A stretch of DNA of 64,000 bases from Dicyema japonicum (Eukaryota; Dicyemida; Rhombozoa; Dicyemidae). Every line of letters begins with the position of its first letter. The stretch's first letter is position 1. The translations under genes were made by a program, and so were the position numbers. Shown here in pieces: positions 47,046 through 58,223 of this stretch. The stretch covers positions 220,158 to 284,157 of the forward strand of contig RDEW01000029.1 in NCBI GenBank assembly GCA_011109175.1. The letters run 5' to 3'. The notes beneath the pieces are model-generated. The model was not told the origin of the DNA. It saw only the letters and a list, made by a program, of their open reading frames with translations, and did no database searches.

Positions 47046-47209
47046 AATAACTATAATTAACACAGATTCTTTAGTTGAGTTCATTCATTTATCCGTAGTC
47101 TTACTTGAAGTACTTTATATGAGAGACTTCCTGTTGTAGAAGCAATTGGTGGTGGTAGCATTAAGTCTGGTTTAGTTGCTTGAAAGTTTCTTTTCTGTTC
47201 TGACATCTT

Positions 47210-47335
47210 CAATTCCTAGGGGCATCATTGGTTCCACTCGTGAGACGCCCAATGCATAAACGACATCCAAAAAAGATCTCTCTCTTTTCTACTCCAGTGG
47301 AGGGGTCCCCATAATGGGTTTTTCCTACTCTATAC
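47210..47335 (+). mobile_element. LINE 3' region, partial
   Basis: GGCATCATTGG-TCCACTC, GAGACGCCCAATGC and CTCCAGTGGAGGGG relate it to 26110-26300 and 40160-40440. Confidence 0.5.
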
Positions 47336-48384
47336 GAATACCTGGAAGGGACCTGTGCCACTCTGACCGAGGATACTGGATAATTTCAGGTATATCCAGG
47401 GTTGTTTAAAAATGAGCAATTAAGTGACCCTCAGTTATTGACGATTGGTAGATCAGTTCGGGAGTTGAATGTTCTCCCATTGATAGAATATTATAAAGTC
47501 TATATTTGGAAAGAAATATGTCCTATTCTGAAAAATGCGATAATCAGCACGCAGAAATACACGCCCTTCAGAACACACAAGAACCACACAAGGAAAGACC
47601 AGTAAAGGGAAAAAATGATCTTTTTTGAAACCATCCTGGCTGCCTCCAGACGCCACGCTAACGAAGGAATGAAGAGACAGAACAGAGAAAGGACAAAAAT
47701 CTTCCAACCAAGTAACCACCGTAAAGATCGAACCAATGGACAATGTCACTAAGCTCCCTTAATAATAGAATACCAAAGACTGTGCTAACCACGTGATTCC
47801 AGCACGCTCTAGCAGATACCTTAACTTGGGCCGATGCTCCTTCCTCAACCCCACACAGTGCGAATCTTCGTAGTCAAAACGGTTCTTACGTATTAAGGAT
47901 TCCAGAGGCATAAGAAGATAGGGATTTTCCATAAGTAGCAGTCTGGATGTCCCGATCGCGTGAAGCTATGACGATGTCGTCGGCTTAAGTGAGAAAAATA
48001 TCATTTTTGACTTCCGATGTAAGGAGATCAGCCATGAATAGGTTGAGTAACAATTTCTTGCTTTGACTAAGGTCGACCTGCCACATCCCCTGGCGTAGTG
48101 AAGGTTGCCATTAGGCACAGATTATCTCGCATCCAAGGTAATGCGGTTTACATAAGCGACTACTCTGTCCGGGTGAAGGTACTGGAGTAGGCTAAAAGAG
48201 CATGTCTACGATAGTAGTACCTTCTTTCTTTTATCGGATGATTGGCTTGCCAGCAATAGAGGCTGTTTGGGGTTGACCTTGCCTGAGAAATTCATGAACC
48301 GTTAAATCCTTTAAATATTAAAAACATTTTTATTAAATTTAAATTATAATTTTATCATTAAATTATAAATAAATAATATTCTAT
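47336..48384 (-). mobile_element. LINE 3' end and unassigned flank
   Basis: At 47750-47960 the minus strand repeats the tail block (CTGGAATCACGTGGTTAGC and TTACGTATTAAGGATTCC inverted), ending in ATTATTAAGG. RT-like decayed sequence may extend to about 48190. ORFs at 47402-47749 are unassigned. The last 90 bp before the next gene are AT-rich. Confidence 0.45.
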
Positions 48385-49207
48385 ATGCAGCAAAACTTAT
48401 CTTCCGCAGTAAAGAATATATTTGTCGTCAGGCATGGAGCCAGGGTTGACTGTTGCTTCGGGAATGACTGGCTAGAAAGGTGTATCACCTCTGGTCAGAA
48501 TTTGGCATTTATTTGCAGAAAAATATTATCGATTTGACCTGAATATGCCTAAATCTCTGAGAATGAGACCCTCTGCGATGTCATCATACAAAAATGACAC
48601 CCCCCTGACTGAGACGGGACAGTATCAGGCTCAACTTTTGGGTTTTAGTGTCAATTATCTCAGGAAATTCTTTTAGCAATATATGCCAAAATCTAACCCA
48701 CGTGTACACTTCATCAGCATTCCGCTGTGTAGAAACCGCTCATTATTTTTTAAAAGGTTTCTTCATTGGCTCTTTAGTGAAGGATATGGAATGAATCTCC
48801 CAATTCGGGTTGAACCCGGAGCTTTCGAATGGTTGATGTACTGGGATGGACGATTCCCCGACTTTATTCCTCCACTCGACCTGAAAATTATGGGATTCAA
48901 CATTGACATGGACTACATGCCTATATTCTCCGTCGAAAACCTAAGGAATCGGCAATCAGAGAATTTCAAGGACTACTACGAACGCTGCTTCTCAGTTTCT
49001 CAGTCATTACTGGAGGATAAGGCTGAAACTGTGGTCATTTTCGCCCACGCTGGGTCAGTTTCAGCGCGTGATCCGCACATGTTCGTCCCAATAACCACCG
49101 ATATCTCAATAGTTAATTACATTACAATTGTTCCAAAATGCGGAATTTATGGGATTGAGAGGAGTAGTGATGGGTTGTGGCTGCTTATGAGTGAATATTT
49201 GAATTAG
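48385..49207 (+). CDS. TULA/UBASH3-type histidine phosphatase
   Basis: 2H-phosphoglycerate mutase superfamily phosphatase domain as in Sts-1/TULA-2. MQQNLSSAVKN leads to IFVVRHGARVDCCFG, where RHG is the catalytic motif. After an intron follow LNMPKSLRMRPS, NDTPLTETGQYQAQLLG, VYTSSAFRCVETAHYFLK (second Arg/His box), LPIRVEPGAFEW, FPDFIPPLDLK, VVIFAHAGSV (catalytic His) and YGIERSSDGLWLL. Ends SEYLN at TAG. Introns of about 21-38 nt; one or two exact borders are unclear. The UBA and SH3 domains of vertebrate UBASH3 are absent, giving a phosphatase-only protein of about 240 aa. Confidence 0.85.
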
Positions 49208-50630
49208 TTCTTTACTGAGGAGAAGAATGAAAGGACTTCAGATTTCGAAAATCCGTTATATCATGATTTTATGTAGTTGCTAATAAATAATCTGTCTTGA
49301 TTGATAAGTGTGGAAGTTACCAGTGAGACACTGAGGTTTCGTAACCTTATTATTTCTATTCACGTGCGTGGTCTATATCCGATATTCCGTCAAGTAAAAA
49401 TGTGTTTTTTTGTTTATTATTACTAGTCACGTGGATAGAATTATAGCAACTAACATCAGACAGATGGTCCTCCAAGTTCATTCAATTTTTGGTGGAGGGA
49501 CTCGAATAGCCGAAAATTGCCCTGTTCACCAACCCAGGATGTACACTATCCAGGAAAACATAAGGAAATCAACAATGAAGCAATACGAAGCAGAGGACCT
49601 TGGTTTTTTCAAAAAATCACATCCTCGAGGAAGGGTGGATGCGTCTCACAAAAAAATATGTCAGCGAGAACGCACAAGTCATGAGATCATAATTCTTTTA
49701 GTTGTGCATGTTCATAACACTAAGACCATGACTCTCCCTGAAGTTATCGGATCAGGTAGCTTAGTGGTTAGAATGTCATACCTGTAAAGATAGTCCATAG
49801 TTTCGATTGCCCCCCCCTCCTTCCAAGTTGGGTACTCGATTGGGGAATTTCTCGTCCTTTACTCAGTTCCGTCTATTCATTTAATAAGCGACGTTATAAG
49901 GCGCTTATTGCCAGGAAGACTTCCGGATGTCTCCTTCCGTCACTCCATTCTCACGTGAAGAAAAAGACAAGGGCTTTCCTTGTGTAATCAATATTCATGG
50001 ATAATTTTGAATATTTTAATAGTGACCTCTATTGCACGAATATCTACATGGTGGATGGAAACTTTTGTCTTACTTGTAAACCCAAATTCTGAACAAAGTG
50101 TCAATCCCGTCCAGCCCACAAATGAAAGAACTTTGAGATCATGTGTCAGATCGTTAATCTGACTAATGTGTGCTAATCTGACCATGTGATTCTGAAATGA
50201 CTCTAATGATGCACATTACAAATTGACCAATGATAAGTCACTATGAGTATCGAAATAGATGGCAAATAAATGTGAAGTACTAAGGTGTCAGTTTAAGATA
50301 TGAAGGCCTATAGGAGTATCATAGGAAGTCGACCATATCAAATCTCTGTCGATCTTCTTTATTCTCAAGGAGGTTGGTGCTTTGCTGTTATTAACGCTTC
50401 GAGAATTGATGGTATTAAGAGTTCTTCCTCAAATGTGTGCGGGTTCCCCGGTGAGTAAAGTGAGAAGAAACAACATTTATTATTGGAAATATATGAAGCA
50501 CTCTATATTCTACTAGACGGGAAAAAAGTCGCGCGATATGAACTGTGCCAGTCTTCCTGACTAGGATTTCAAAGAGACTAGGGTCTTTTACTGGGAAGGA
50601 CAGTGACTAAGAACTGAAAGTCCTTGATCT
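49208..50630. other. Gene-poor stretch
   Basis: ORF 49410-49787 is unidentified and ends inside a SINE-like element. CACGTG at about 49361, 49429 and 49953. Nothing else recognised up to 50630. Confidence 0.4.
49752..49815 (+). repeat. tRNA-derived SINE-like element, second type
   Basis: TAGCTTAGTGGTTAGAATG (A box) and, 31 nt later, AGTTTCGATTGCC (B-box-like), followed by a C/T-rich run. Not cloverleaf-competent by eye. Confidence 0.5.
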
Positions 50631-50631
50631 T

Positions 50632-50943
50632 CTATGTCTTTGCTCGATACATTGGTAAGAGGGTACCTAAAAGAGAACAGTTTCCAAGGAACATCGTCAC
50701 AAAGTTGAAATTTTTATGGCAAGAAGATAGCATGTTGTCCACATGTCTTCCAAAAGTTATTAGGAAGTCAGAAGTGACTCCCAATATCTTTACATTGGTC
50801 AATAACAATAGTAGGACTTCAGGAGACAAAATATTAATAGCACAGCATGCACAGAACACATACTTCGTTTTAAAAATAGAACAGCTGTTACAAAATATAG
50901 CATATATGTCGCCCACTGTGAGCAACCATGCACAACAAAACAT
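50632..50943 (-). mobile_element. LINE RT C-terminal fragment
   Basis: The minus strand reads LLLTNVKILGVTSDFLITFG then RHVDNMLSSCHKNFNFVTMF. It corresponds to the HVESIISTCAKKINFVKAFL region of the LINE at 61-62.8 kb. Isolated fragment. Confidence 0.7.
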
Positions 50944-51289
50944 GTGTCAAATCATGTCAATCAATATCACGATTAATTACTGAAATAAGATAATCTAGAG
51001 ATAATTTATTACATCAAAATTAATTATATTTTCTTGATCATGTGCATTGGAATAATTTTTTTCACCAGATAAATGAACCTTTTTTACATTCTAACTCTAC
51101 ATGATGATAATAAACTTAAGACTTCTACATTCTCACTTTATGGACTCTCAAATTTATTCAGCCTTTTTAGTTTTATTTATTTAACCCAAGACATGCATTC
51201 TAACAGAGACCTCATTTTTGCCCGGTGTTCTTCTTTCGTACCCGCGCATAAACGTACAACCTGAATTTTCAGGGCCACCTTCCCGTGAT

Positions 51290-52290
51290 CTGGAGTCTAG
51301 ACTCATAAGGGCCTCCAGTAGCGTAGGTCCGATTCGGTGATCTTCACAAATCCAACGCTGTAAGCCCTCTTTTGCATTTCCTCAATTTTCCTCATATTTG
51401 TCCAAAATATGGACGATTCGCATGCATATGAGAAACATTGTTCGATGCACTGTTTGTACACGTTCATCAAGACTGGGTGACTCCCACTCTTCCATATCCC
51501 CGATAAAATTTTCAATACGTTCAGTTTCTTCTCGCATTTCAATAGAATGTTTTCTACGTGTGGTGTCAAACAGAGATGCATATCAATTGTCACAACCAAG
51601 ATCCTTTGACATCTGTTGAAAAGATGCCGACCTTGTTTAACTTCAGGGTGACTGTCTTCCTTCCCAATCTTTTGTCAGAGGTAAATAGTGACGTAGACGA
51701 CTTCTCTGTATTCGCCACGAGCCGGTTTTCCATTATCCAGGCATTAAGCCTGTCCACGTTAATTTGTGTTCCTTCTGTGACCTTCTGGATGTCCTGATCT
51801 CGCGAAGCCAACACAATATGAGAGTAGAACATCATTATCAGATTTAGAGTCGGGAGATCAGCCAGAAAGAAATTAAACAGAGCAGGAGATAAAGGAGATC
51901 CTTGAGGGACTCCATTGGGAAGAAGCTGTGAGATTGATTTCAGACCTCCGAGGCAAACACGTCTCCTTCGTCCACTTAGAAAGTTGATGATCTAAAGCTT
52001 TAGCTTCCCTGGGATCTCCGATTGAAATATTTTTCTCGAATCTTTTTCGAGACTGAGTCAAAAGCTTTATGTATGTCAATCGAGCAGAGTACTGCTTTAA
52101 AGTGTCTCGACTTGGTTGTGAATCCGACTCGAATGAAGTCGGTCAATGTTTGTAAGTATGTAGACGTGGATCTCTCATTTTTGAATCCATGTTGAAAAGG
52201 CCTCTCTTTTGCCACGTTTCGAATAGCTTTCCACTCCTCTTCCGTAGTGCGATTTCTATTTACCTTTGTAAGCATCTGGGCCTCGAGCTC
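51290..52290 (-). mobile_element. LINE reverse transcriptase, decayed
   Basis: The minus strand contains FQHGFKNERSTSTYLQTLTD, CSIDIHKAFDSV, LLPNGVPQGSPLSPALFNFF, then IVLASRDQD where the YADD box should precede (mutated), HVENILLKCEKKLNVLKILS and EEMQKRAYSVGF. It is closely related to the 61-62.8 kb copy but carries several frame breaks. Confidence 0.85.
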
Positions 52291-52380
52291 TTTGGCCTTT
52301 ATTTCATATTCAATGTTCTGATCCGGAGTTTCATACCAAGGTCATCCGGTTAGATTTTTTAAGCTGATTTCTTTCTTTAA

Positions 52381-52838
52381 TCAAGGTCGTCTTTGTTCCA
52401 AGAATTTTTGCATCATTTCCAAGAATTTTTGTTGTTCGTTACCGAGATGTTCCACAACTTTTTTGAGATCTAATTTGTTCCTCATTTCTGACGTAGGCGT
52501 CATTCTGTCACATTTAAGAAGGATCCGGAGGCATTGGTTTTGTATGACCTCTAATTTGTTCTGTGTGGATAATGACAAGGGTGTACGCCGTACATGCATG
52601 TTCCATTGTAGAATATACTGTTTGTATAATAATTTGAGATGAGAAAGTGAAGATATTGGCGATCTAGCAAAGGTCTTGAGGATCCCCATCTTTTTTTGAA
52701 CTTTTGAAATTATTGTGTCCACATGATGTGTGAACGTCATCAACGGGTCATATGTAACTCCAAGGATTGATGGGTTCTCATTAACTGGGGTAAGCTCTCC
52801 ACTCCAAGTTAATTTAGGATCGAAGGATGTATGATTTC
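52381..52838 (-). mobile_element. Second LINE C-terminal copy
   Basis: The minus strand gives SILGVTYDPLMTFTHHVDTI, KKMGILKTFARSPISSLSHL and LLYKQYILQWNMHVRRTPLS, ending near FLEQRRP. It is cut off by the left end of the MULE; the sequence on the other side of the MULE belongs to a LINE 5' part, so the two flanks do not join into one element. Confidence 0.75.
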
Positions 52839-52847
52839 GGAGTGCGG

Positions 52848-52903
52848 AGCGGAAAAAAAGTCAAGTCCGCTAACGAAATCACGGACTTGACTTTTTTTCC
52901 GCT
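52848..52903. repeat. Perfect 22-bp hairpin, left MULE end
   Basis: Arms 52848-52869 and 52882-52903 are exact inverse copies around a 12-nt loop. Each arm carries A7-GTCAAGTCCG. Confidence 0.9.
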
Positions 52904-53205
52904 TTGGTTTAATCTTTTTGTTAAATATCAACTAACAAAGGAGGAAAGAAAATTTGTTTTAAGGGTTTTATGTATACAAAGCACTCGGTGATAAAAAAAC
53001 TATATAATTTTTAAATATGTGAAAAAATCTTCACAAGGATGCAGAGGAAGCCTAAGAACAGATCATAATTTTGAATTTCCCAAATAAGGAATTTTTCACA
53101 ATCACGAATTTGACGAAAGTCAAAAAAACTGATGAAATTGTGCAACGAAGCAAAACTTATTGCTAAAACAAGTCAAGAAAATCCCTTAAAATCTATTCAA
53201 AGGTT

Positions 53206-54224
53206 GTGTCTCAATGTGAAACAGCAACCAGAATTATTCTCCCTTCTGCAGATTCTTTCAAGCGAACACTAAGGAATCAACGCTTGTCTCTACATATTCC
53301 AAAAAATATTTTCGATCTCGGAGATATTCCATCGTCTTTAACTTTAACTCTTGGTCCAGATTCAGAAAATTTTTTAATTTATGATAATCATAGAAGAACC
53401 GATAGAATATTAATATTCAGCACCAAAACTAATTTAACGTTATTGGCGAATTCAAAATCATGGTATATGGATGGAAATTTCTCCATGGCACCATGTATTT
53501 TCAAGCAAATCTATTTTATCAGGATTCAGTTCAATGCCAGTGCAATTACAGTTATTTATGGAATATTACCTACTAAATCACGAAAGATTTACGAAGAATT
53601 TTTTGAGGCTATTCAAAATGCAATTCATAATTTGAATTTGGAATTTTGTCTTGAAACTATTATGGCAGACTTTGAAGATTCGGTATTTCGAGCTGTTCTT
53701 GCAGTATTTGGGGACGAATACATATTAGAGGATGTTATTATCATCTAAGACAGTCAACCTGGAAAAAAATTCAAGAATTGCATCTAGTAAAACAATATAA
53801 AGAAAATATTAATTTTAACATTTTTTGCGCAATGATAGACGCTCTTGCGTTTTTACCCATTCAAGATATGGAGGAAGCAATAGAATTCCTAATGAATAAT
53901 ATGCCAGAAAATGTTTCAGATTCAAAATATATATTAGATTATTTTGATAGAACATATGTTCGCGGTTATTATCGTCGCTTAAATTATCGAGAAAACCCCT
54001 TAGCTGTTAAAATACAGCACATTGCTCCATTGTTTCCTCCAAATTTATGGAATGTGTATAAAGCTACATTCAATAATAAACAAAGAACAAATATCTATTG
54101 TGAAGGGTGGAACAATAAATTATGGTTCCCATTCAAAATGGCCTCCGATAAATTTTTTCAGGTTTTGGATAAGTTCATCAATAAACATCACGAGATATTT
54201 TACCAAGGTCCTCGACATCTTTAG
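53206..54224 (+). pseudogene. MULE transposase, broken
   Basis: DDE transposase of the MULE domain class. The first frame holds ATRIILPSADSFKRTLRNQR, the catalytic-region run SWYMDGNFSMAPCIFKQIYF with the first Asp, VIYGILPTKSRKIYEEFFEA and IMADFEDSVFRAV with the second Asp, and stops at 53746-53748. After a short gap the second frame continues KIQELHLVKQYKENINFNIF, AMIDALAFLPIQDMEEAIEF, LDYFDRTYVRGYYRR, APLFPPNLWNVY and the conserved GWNNKLW before the TAG at 54222-54224. A one-base change near 53748, where a CFFHLRQ-like segment should read through, would join the two frames, so this could be a recent element with a sequence error or a mutation. Confidence 0.85.
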
Positions 54225-54350
54225 GTAAAAAAGTCATCTTTTTTAAATCTTATAAAAATTGATTTTAAGGGGTCCTATGGCTAAGTGGAACATTTTACCA
54301 AGGTCCTCGACATCTTTAGCTAAAAAAGTCATCTTTTTTAAAATTTTTAT
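54202..54350. repeat. Internal direct duplication in MULE
   Basis: CCAAGGTCCTCGACATCTTTAG with the following AAAAAAGTCATCTTTTTTAA block occurs at about 54206 and again at 54298. Confidence 0.8.
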
Positions 54351-54714
54351 ATAAGTTTAAAATGAAATATTTATTTTCAAAAGAAAAAAAGGAAAATGAT
54401 TATAAATGTTAATAGAACACATATTCTACTAAATTGAATATATATTCTGTCGGATCCATATTAAGTAATATTTGTTCTTGAACACATCTCAATATATTCT
54501 CAGATAAAGCGATATATTTATTCTAGTTTTTCTAAGAATTTAATCATTATGCCTTCTTCTTTTATCAATTTCTTTACAAAATTTCTTGGCGTCTTGTTTA
54601 GTGTCCCAAATGTACTTCCAAAAAAAACGTTCTACACTCAATAATAAACAAAGAAACAAATAACTATTGTAAGGGTGGAACTAATAAATTATACAATTTG
54701 ACGGATCTCACCAT

Positions 54715-55105
54715 CGATATGGAATATTATATTCGTCATTCCAAAAAAGAAGAAAATGACGAAAAACTATTATTGACCAGGATTCTTTGGAAAAGGAATT
54801 TCAACAAGAACAAATAAAAAAACGAATTGATAGACAAAAAAAGGCTTAAATATATGTCTGAATCGCCAGGACGGAAAAAAACAGTAGAGAAGCCCTAAAA
54901 CCAAATTGCATGGACGATATGGAATAATTATATCGTCATTCCAAAAAAGAAGAAAAAATGAGGAAAACTATTATTGACCAGATTCCTTTGGAAAAAGAAT
55001 TTCAACAAGAAACAAATAAAAAAACGATTGATAGACAAAAAAGGCTTTTAAATATATGTCTGGATCCCAGGACGGAAAAAAAACAGTAGGAAAGCCCTAA
55101 AACAA
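54715..55105. repeat. Tandem duplication of about 190 bp in MULE
   Basis: Two adjacent copies (about 54715-54908 and 54912-55105) of a transposase C-terminal segment reading ATTCCAAAAAAGAAG onward. They differ almost only by single-base insertions or deletions in homopolymer runs (for example GGATTCTTTGG against GATTCCTTTGG, GAACAAAT against GAAACAAAT). Confidence 0.85.
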
Positions 55106-55370
55106 TTGCATGGAATATTAAATATTCTTTTGATTCAAATTAAATAATCCCTGATTCTCGTTAAATAAAAATCATATGTTTATAACATTTTAAAAATTTT
55201 AAAAGTAAAAAAATTATTTTTAGAATTTATTTCCACCACGTGTAGTTTTAGTTGTGGCGACATTTTAATTCATTAACATTAGCCAAAATGTTAATTATTT
55301 AAATAATTTGTATTCTAAACTCGCTTACTTTAAAATGAAACGATCATGAATAAAAATCTTTAATTTATAA

Positions 55371-55425
55371 ACGGAAAAAAAAGTCAAGTCCGAATTTCGT
55401 TAAACGGACTTGACTTTTTTTTCCG
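55371..55425. repeat. Second hairpin with the GTCAAG motif
   Basis: CGG-A9-GTCAAGTCCG facing its inverse across AATTTCGTTAAA. Near-perfect; the arms differ by one in the A run. The 55485-55620 stretch adds one forward and three inverse copies of the motif. Confidence 0.85.
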
Positions 55426-55799
55426 TTTTGCGCTAAATTTCGAAAATTTATAAGGGAAAAATTTTCAAAAATAGAAAAAAAGACAAGCGGAAAAAAAAGT
55501 CAAGTATTGAAAAATTTTTAAAAATTAAAAGATGCTAGTAGTATCACAAAAATGCGATATAAACCAAAAAAAGACAACTTGACTTTTTTCCGCTTGACTT
55601 TTTTTCCACTTGACTTTTTTTCCGCACTCCTAATCCATACCCGTCGCAACAAATGTCCATGCTTACAAATTCACACAATACATCACAAACGATTTTGGAT
55701 TACGAATTTGGAGCAGTCCCGGTAGAAAATAGACGTTCCCGTACAAGTAACTGCTCCAGCCTTCCATAAAATGTCCACAGAATTGTATCCAGTCATTAT

Positions 55800-57028
55800 A
55801 TTACTCTTGCTTTTTTAATTTCGTCTCATTGACCACCAAGATGTCGATCTTGGAGGACCTCGCAAGTAGTGCTAGTTCATTTTGCCTTTTCCTTAAAGAT
55901 CGGGCATTCACTAGCACTATTTTTAGTCCTTGCTTCAAAAATTTAGATGACCTTGCTTCTTCAAAGCCAAGGTCACCATTTCCATTAAATCCACATGTGC
56001 AATAGAGCACAAATAGTTTAACCGCGACATAATCTCCGATATTTCAGCGTGTATCTTCTCTGATAGATTGGATGAGACATCGTTCGGTTTTCGACGAATT
56101 TTAGGTGCCGACTTTGACATAACTGTCTTTGCTGTACACGTTCTCCCAATTATCGCCTGTCCATCGCCTTTAGTTGCTTTCCTCTGATCAAATTTCTTGG
56201 CGGCTGGGCATCCACCATATCTGGCACAGTGTGAGGACGAGCCACAATTTATACAATTCATTGTGTTCCCAGGAGTCTCTCCACAAGCAGTCAAGTCGTG
56301 TTCCCCTGCACAACGGAGACATCTTGTCTTCTCCTTACAGAAGGAGATATGTGTCCATAGCGTTGGCATTTGAAACATATAGGTGGGCCTCTTCTTTACC
56401 ATTCACATGTAATCGGCACGTGGCAATGTTGAAACCAAGACGGACAAGCGATGTAGCCTCCGCTCTTGATAACTAGAACTTTTGCAAGAGGGAGTCTCCT
56501 ATCTCCCTTGTAGAAACGGGATATGCTCGTAGTAGAGGGAGCTAATTCCTTGACAAATTCATGAAGGTCGTTATCATCAACCCAAAATGACAAGTTCTTC
56601 AACGCAATTTCGGACGATTTCACTCGGATTTCACTGAAACAATGGTTTCCAAGACCAAAGGGTGAAGTGGCATTTACATGTTCACAAAAGTTCCTTTTGT
56701 CCTCCTCCTTCGTGAATTCAAGGCGGAAGATGCCGGAGCCTTTGTGGCTCAATCTAATAGACCCTGTCGGGTCGAACGAGTACAGTAAGTTGGAGATTTT
56801 GATGGCTCCCATATTTGACATAACAGTGATTTGTATAAAAGCATTCACAGAGTATTCAAAAGGAGACTTCAGAGACACATCCTTAACATTTTCAATACAG
56901 CTATTCTTTAAAACCCCTCCAGAGGTAGTCTCATCGTTTTCAATATAATTCTCCTTTAAGACCTCTCCAGAGTTGGTCTTTTTGATTTTAGTATTCTTCT
57001 TTGTAGTAGCTCTTCTAACGACAGGCAT
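55800..57028 (-). mobile_element. LINE ORF1 (zinc knuckle) and start of ORF2
   Basis: The minus strand starts MPVVRRATTKKNTKIKK and continues about 200 residues with an RNA-binding-like region (FRLEFTKEEDKRNFCEHVNA). After a frame shift at about 56400 come CCHC knuckles CLRCAGEHDLTAC and CINCGSSSHCARYGGC. A third frame opens IVLVNARSLRKRQNELALLA then DILVVNETKLKKQ, the beginning of the apurinic-type endonuclease of ORF2. ORF2 is cut by the MULE region. This is the only ORF1 of this LINE type seen clearly in the window. Confidence 0.8.
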
Positions 57029-57029
57029 G

Positions 57030-57380
57030 AAGCTTCAAAGATGCTGACAGTGCTATCAGCAATAGGTAGTTCCTGGTTTTGGAATCATCCTCACAACAGC
57101 TTTCTTCCATATTAAAGGCAAGTGGCCAAGTCGTAAACACCCATCATAAAGAAATCGCAGACAATCAAACAAAATATCCGGACCCTCTTTGATAAGTTTC
57201 ATTGATATGTGGTCATATCCTGGAGCATTGACCTTGCATTCCCTGATAGCTGTCATCACTTCAAAGATGCTGACAGTGCTATCAGCAATAAGTAGTTCCT
57301 CGTCGGAGTGTTTAAATATATCGGCAGACACCTTCTTTTTGTCATCAGGGATCAAACTCCACGGATCCACACCCTGAATT
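57030..57380 (-). mobile_element. LINE RT N-terminal fragment
   Basis: The minus strand reads VMTAIRECKVNAPGYDHISM then CLRLGHLPLIWKKAVVRMIP with KPG, the classic A.G.D.I......P and WK.A.V..I.KPG blocks. A 45-bp part (TTCAAAGATGCTGACAGTGC onward) is repeated at 57034 and 57262, marking a junction with the adjacent ORF1. Confidence 0.75.
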
Positions 57381-57514
57381 GTTTGGAGCTGATCCCTGAA
57401 TATCGAAGGTGTTTCCTCCGTTATGCATACTCCCCCGTCTGGTTTATCCAGTATATTTTTTTTAGTTCTAGCTACGATTAGTTATAATAACTGTTTTTTA
57501 CTTAAATAAAGTGT

Positions 57515-58223
57515 GTGTCCTGCCTGAACAGAGCTATAGCTAATATGACTCTGCGTATAAGTGCAGTTTTTTATTTATTGTATGCCTACCAAAATTGTTT
57601 GTACAGTGTTAACGTGTCAATTATGAAGGCTTTGGAAACAAAAAGGTGTTTGACCGCACTCTGCCTTGATGTATTCAAAGCTTTCGACAGTGTGTGGCCT
57701 ATTGGTATTCTTATTTGTCTTGCGTAATGTGGTGTTGAAAAGGAACTTTATTTTTGGATACAGAGTTTGCCATCAGATAGACGGTTAATTTTTTAAACTA
57801 TGAATTTCGTGAAATTTGGTTGAAAAGAGGTGTACCTCAGGGTTCAGTGCTCAGTCCTTTATTATTTAACATTGTAATGAGTGAACTGCCTTCCCCAGAA
57901 AACCCAAGTACAGAAATCTTGATAACGCTCTTTATTTCGTTAGAAAATTAAAGCTCGAGCCGGAGACCTTTGTTTATGTCTTCAACACTGCGATACTACC
58001 TGCAATGATATACGGTTTAGAAGGATGGCACGATTCGAAAAAGAGAGACTCTACCCTCAAGAAATTAGAGAAAACGAGAAATTTTGCTTACGGGATAAGT
58101 CCTCGTATGCCAATTCTCCTATGGTTGGAAGGAAAAATGTGCAAAGTTTGTGGAACTATCGAAAATCTTATTCAAGGTTTCAAAAATCTCACTAAAGTAT
58201 CTGGCACATATTTTCAGAGATGA
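57515..58223 (+). mobile_element. LINE RT relic, plus strand
   Basis: LCLDVFKAFDSVW, then LKRGVPQGSVLSPLLFNIVM and a C-terminal part with AILPAMIYGLEGWHDSKKRD. The YADD box region is deleted. Different subfamily from the 61 kb copy (RGVPQGSVLSPLLF). Confidence 0.75.

Larger units (their letters stand above)
52839..55630 (+). mobile_element. Mutator-like (MULE) transposon
   Basis: Ends are GGAGTGCGGA (52839-52848) and the inverse TCCGCACTCC (55621-55630). Inside lies a MULE transposase relic and many copies of GGAAAAAAAGTCAAG in both orientations, including two perfect hairpins. The left flank is LINE RT C-terminus, the right flank LINE 5' sequence. I found no clear 9-bp target duplication. 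Several internal segments are tandemly duplicated with one-base differences. Confidence 0.75.
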
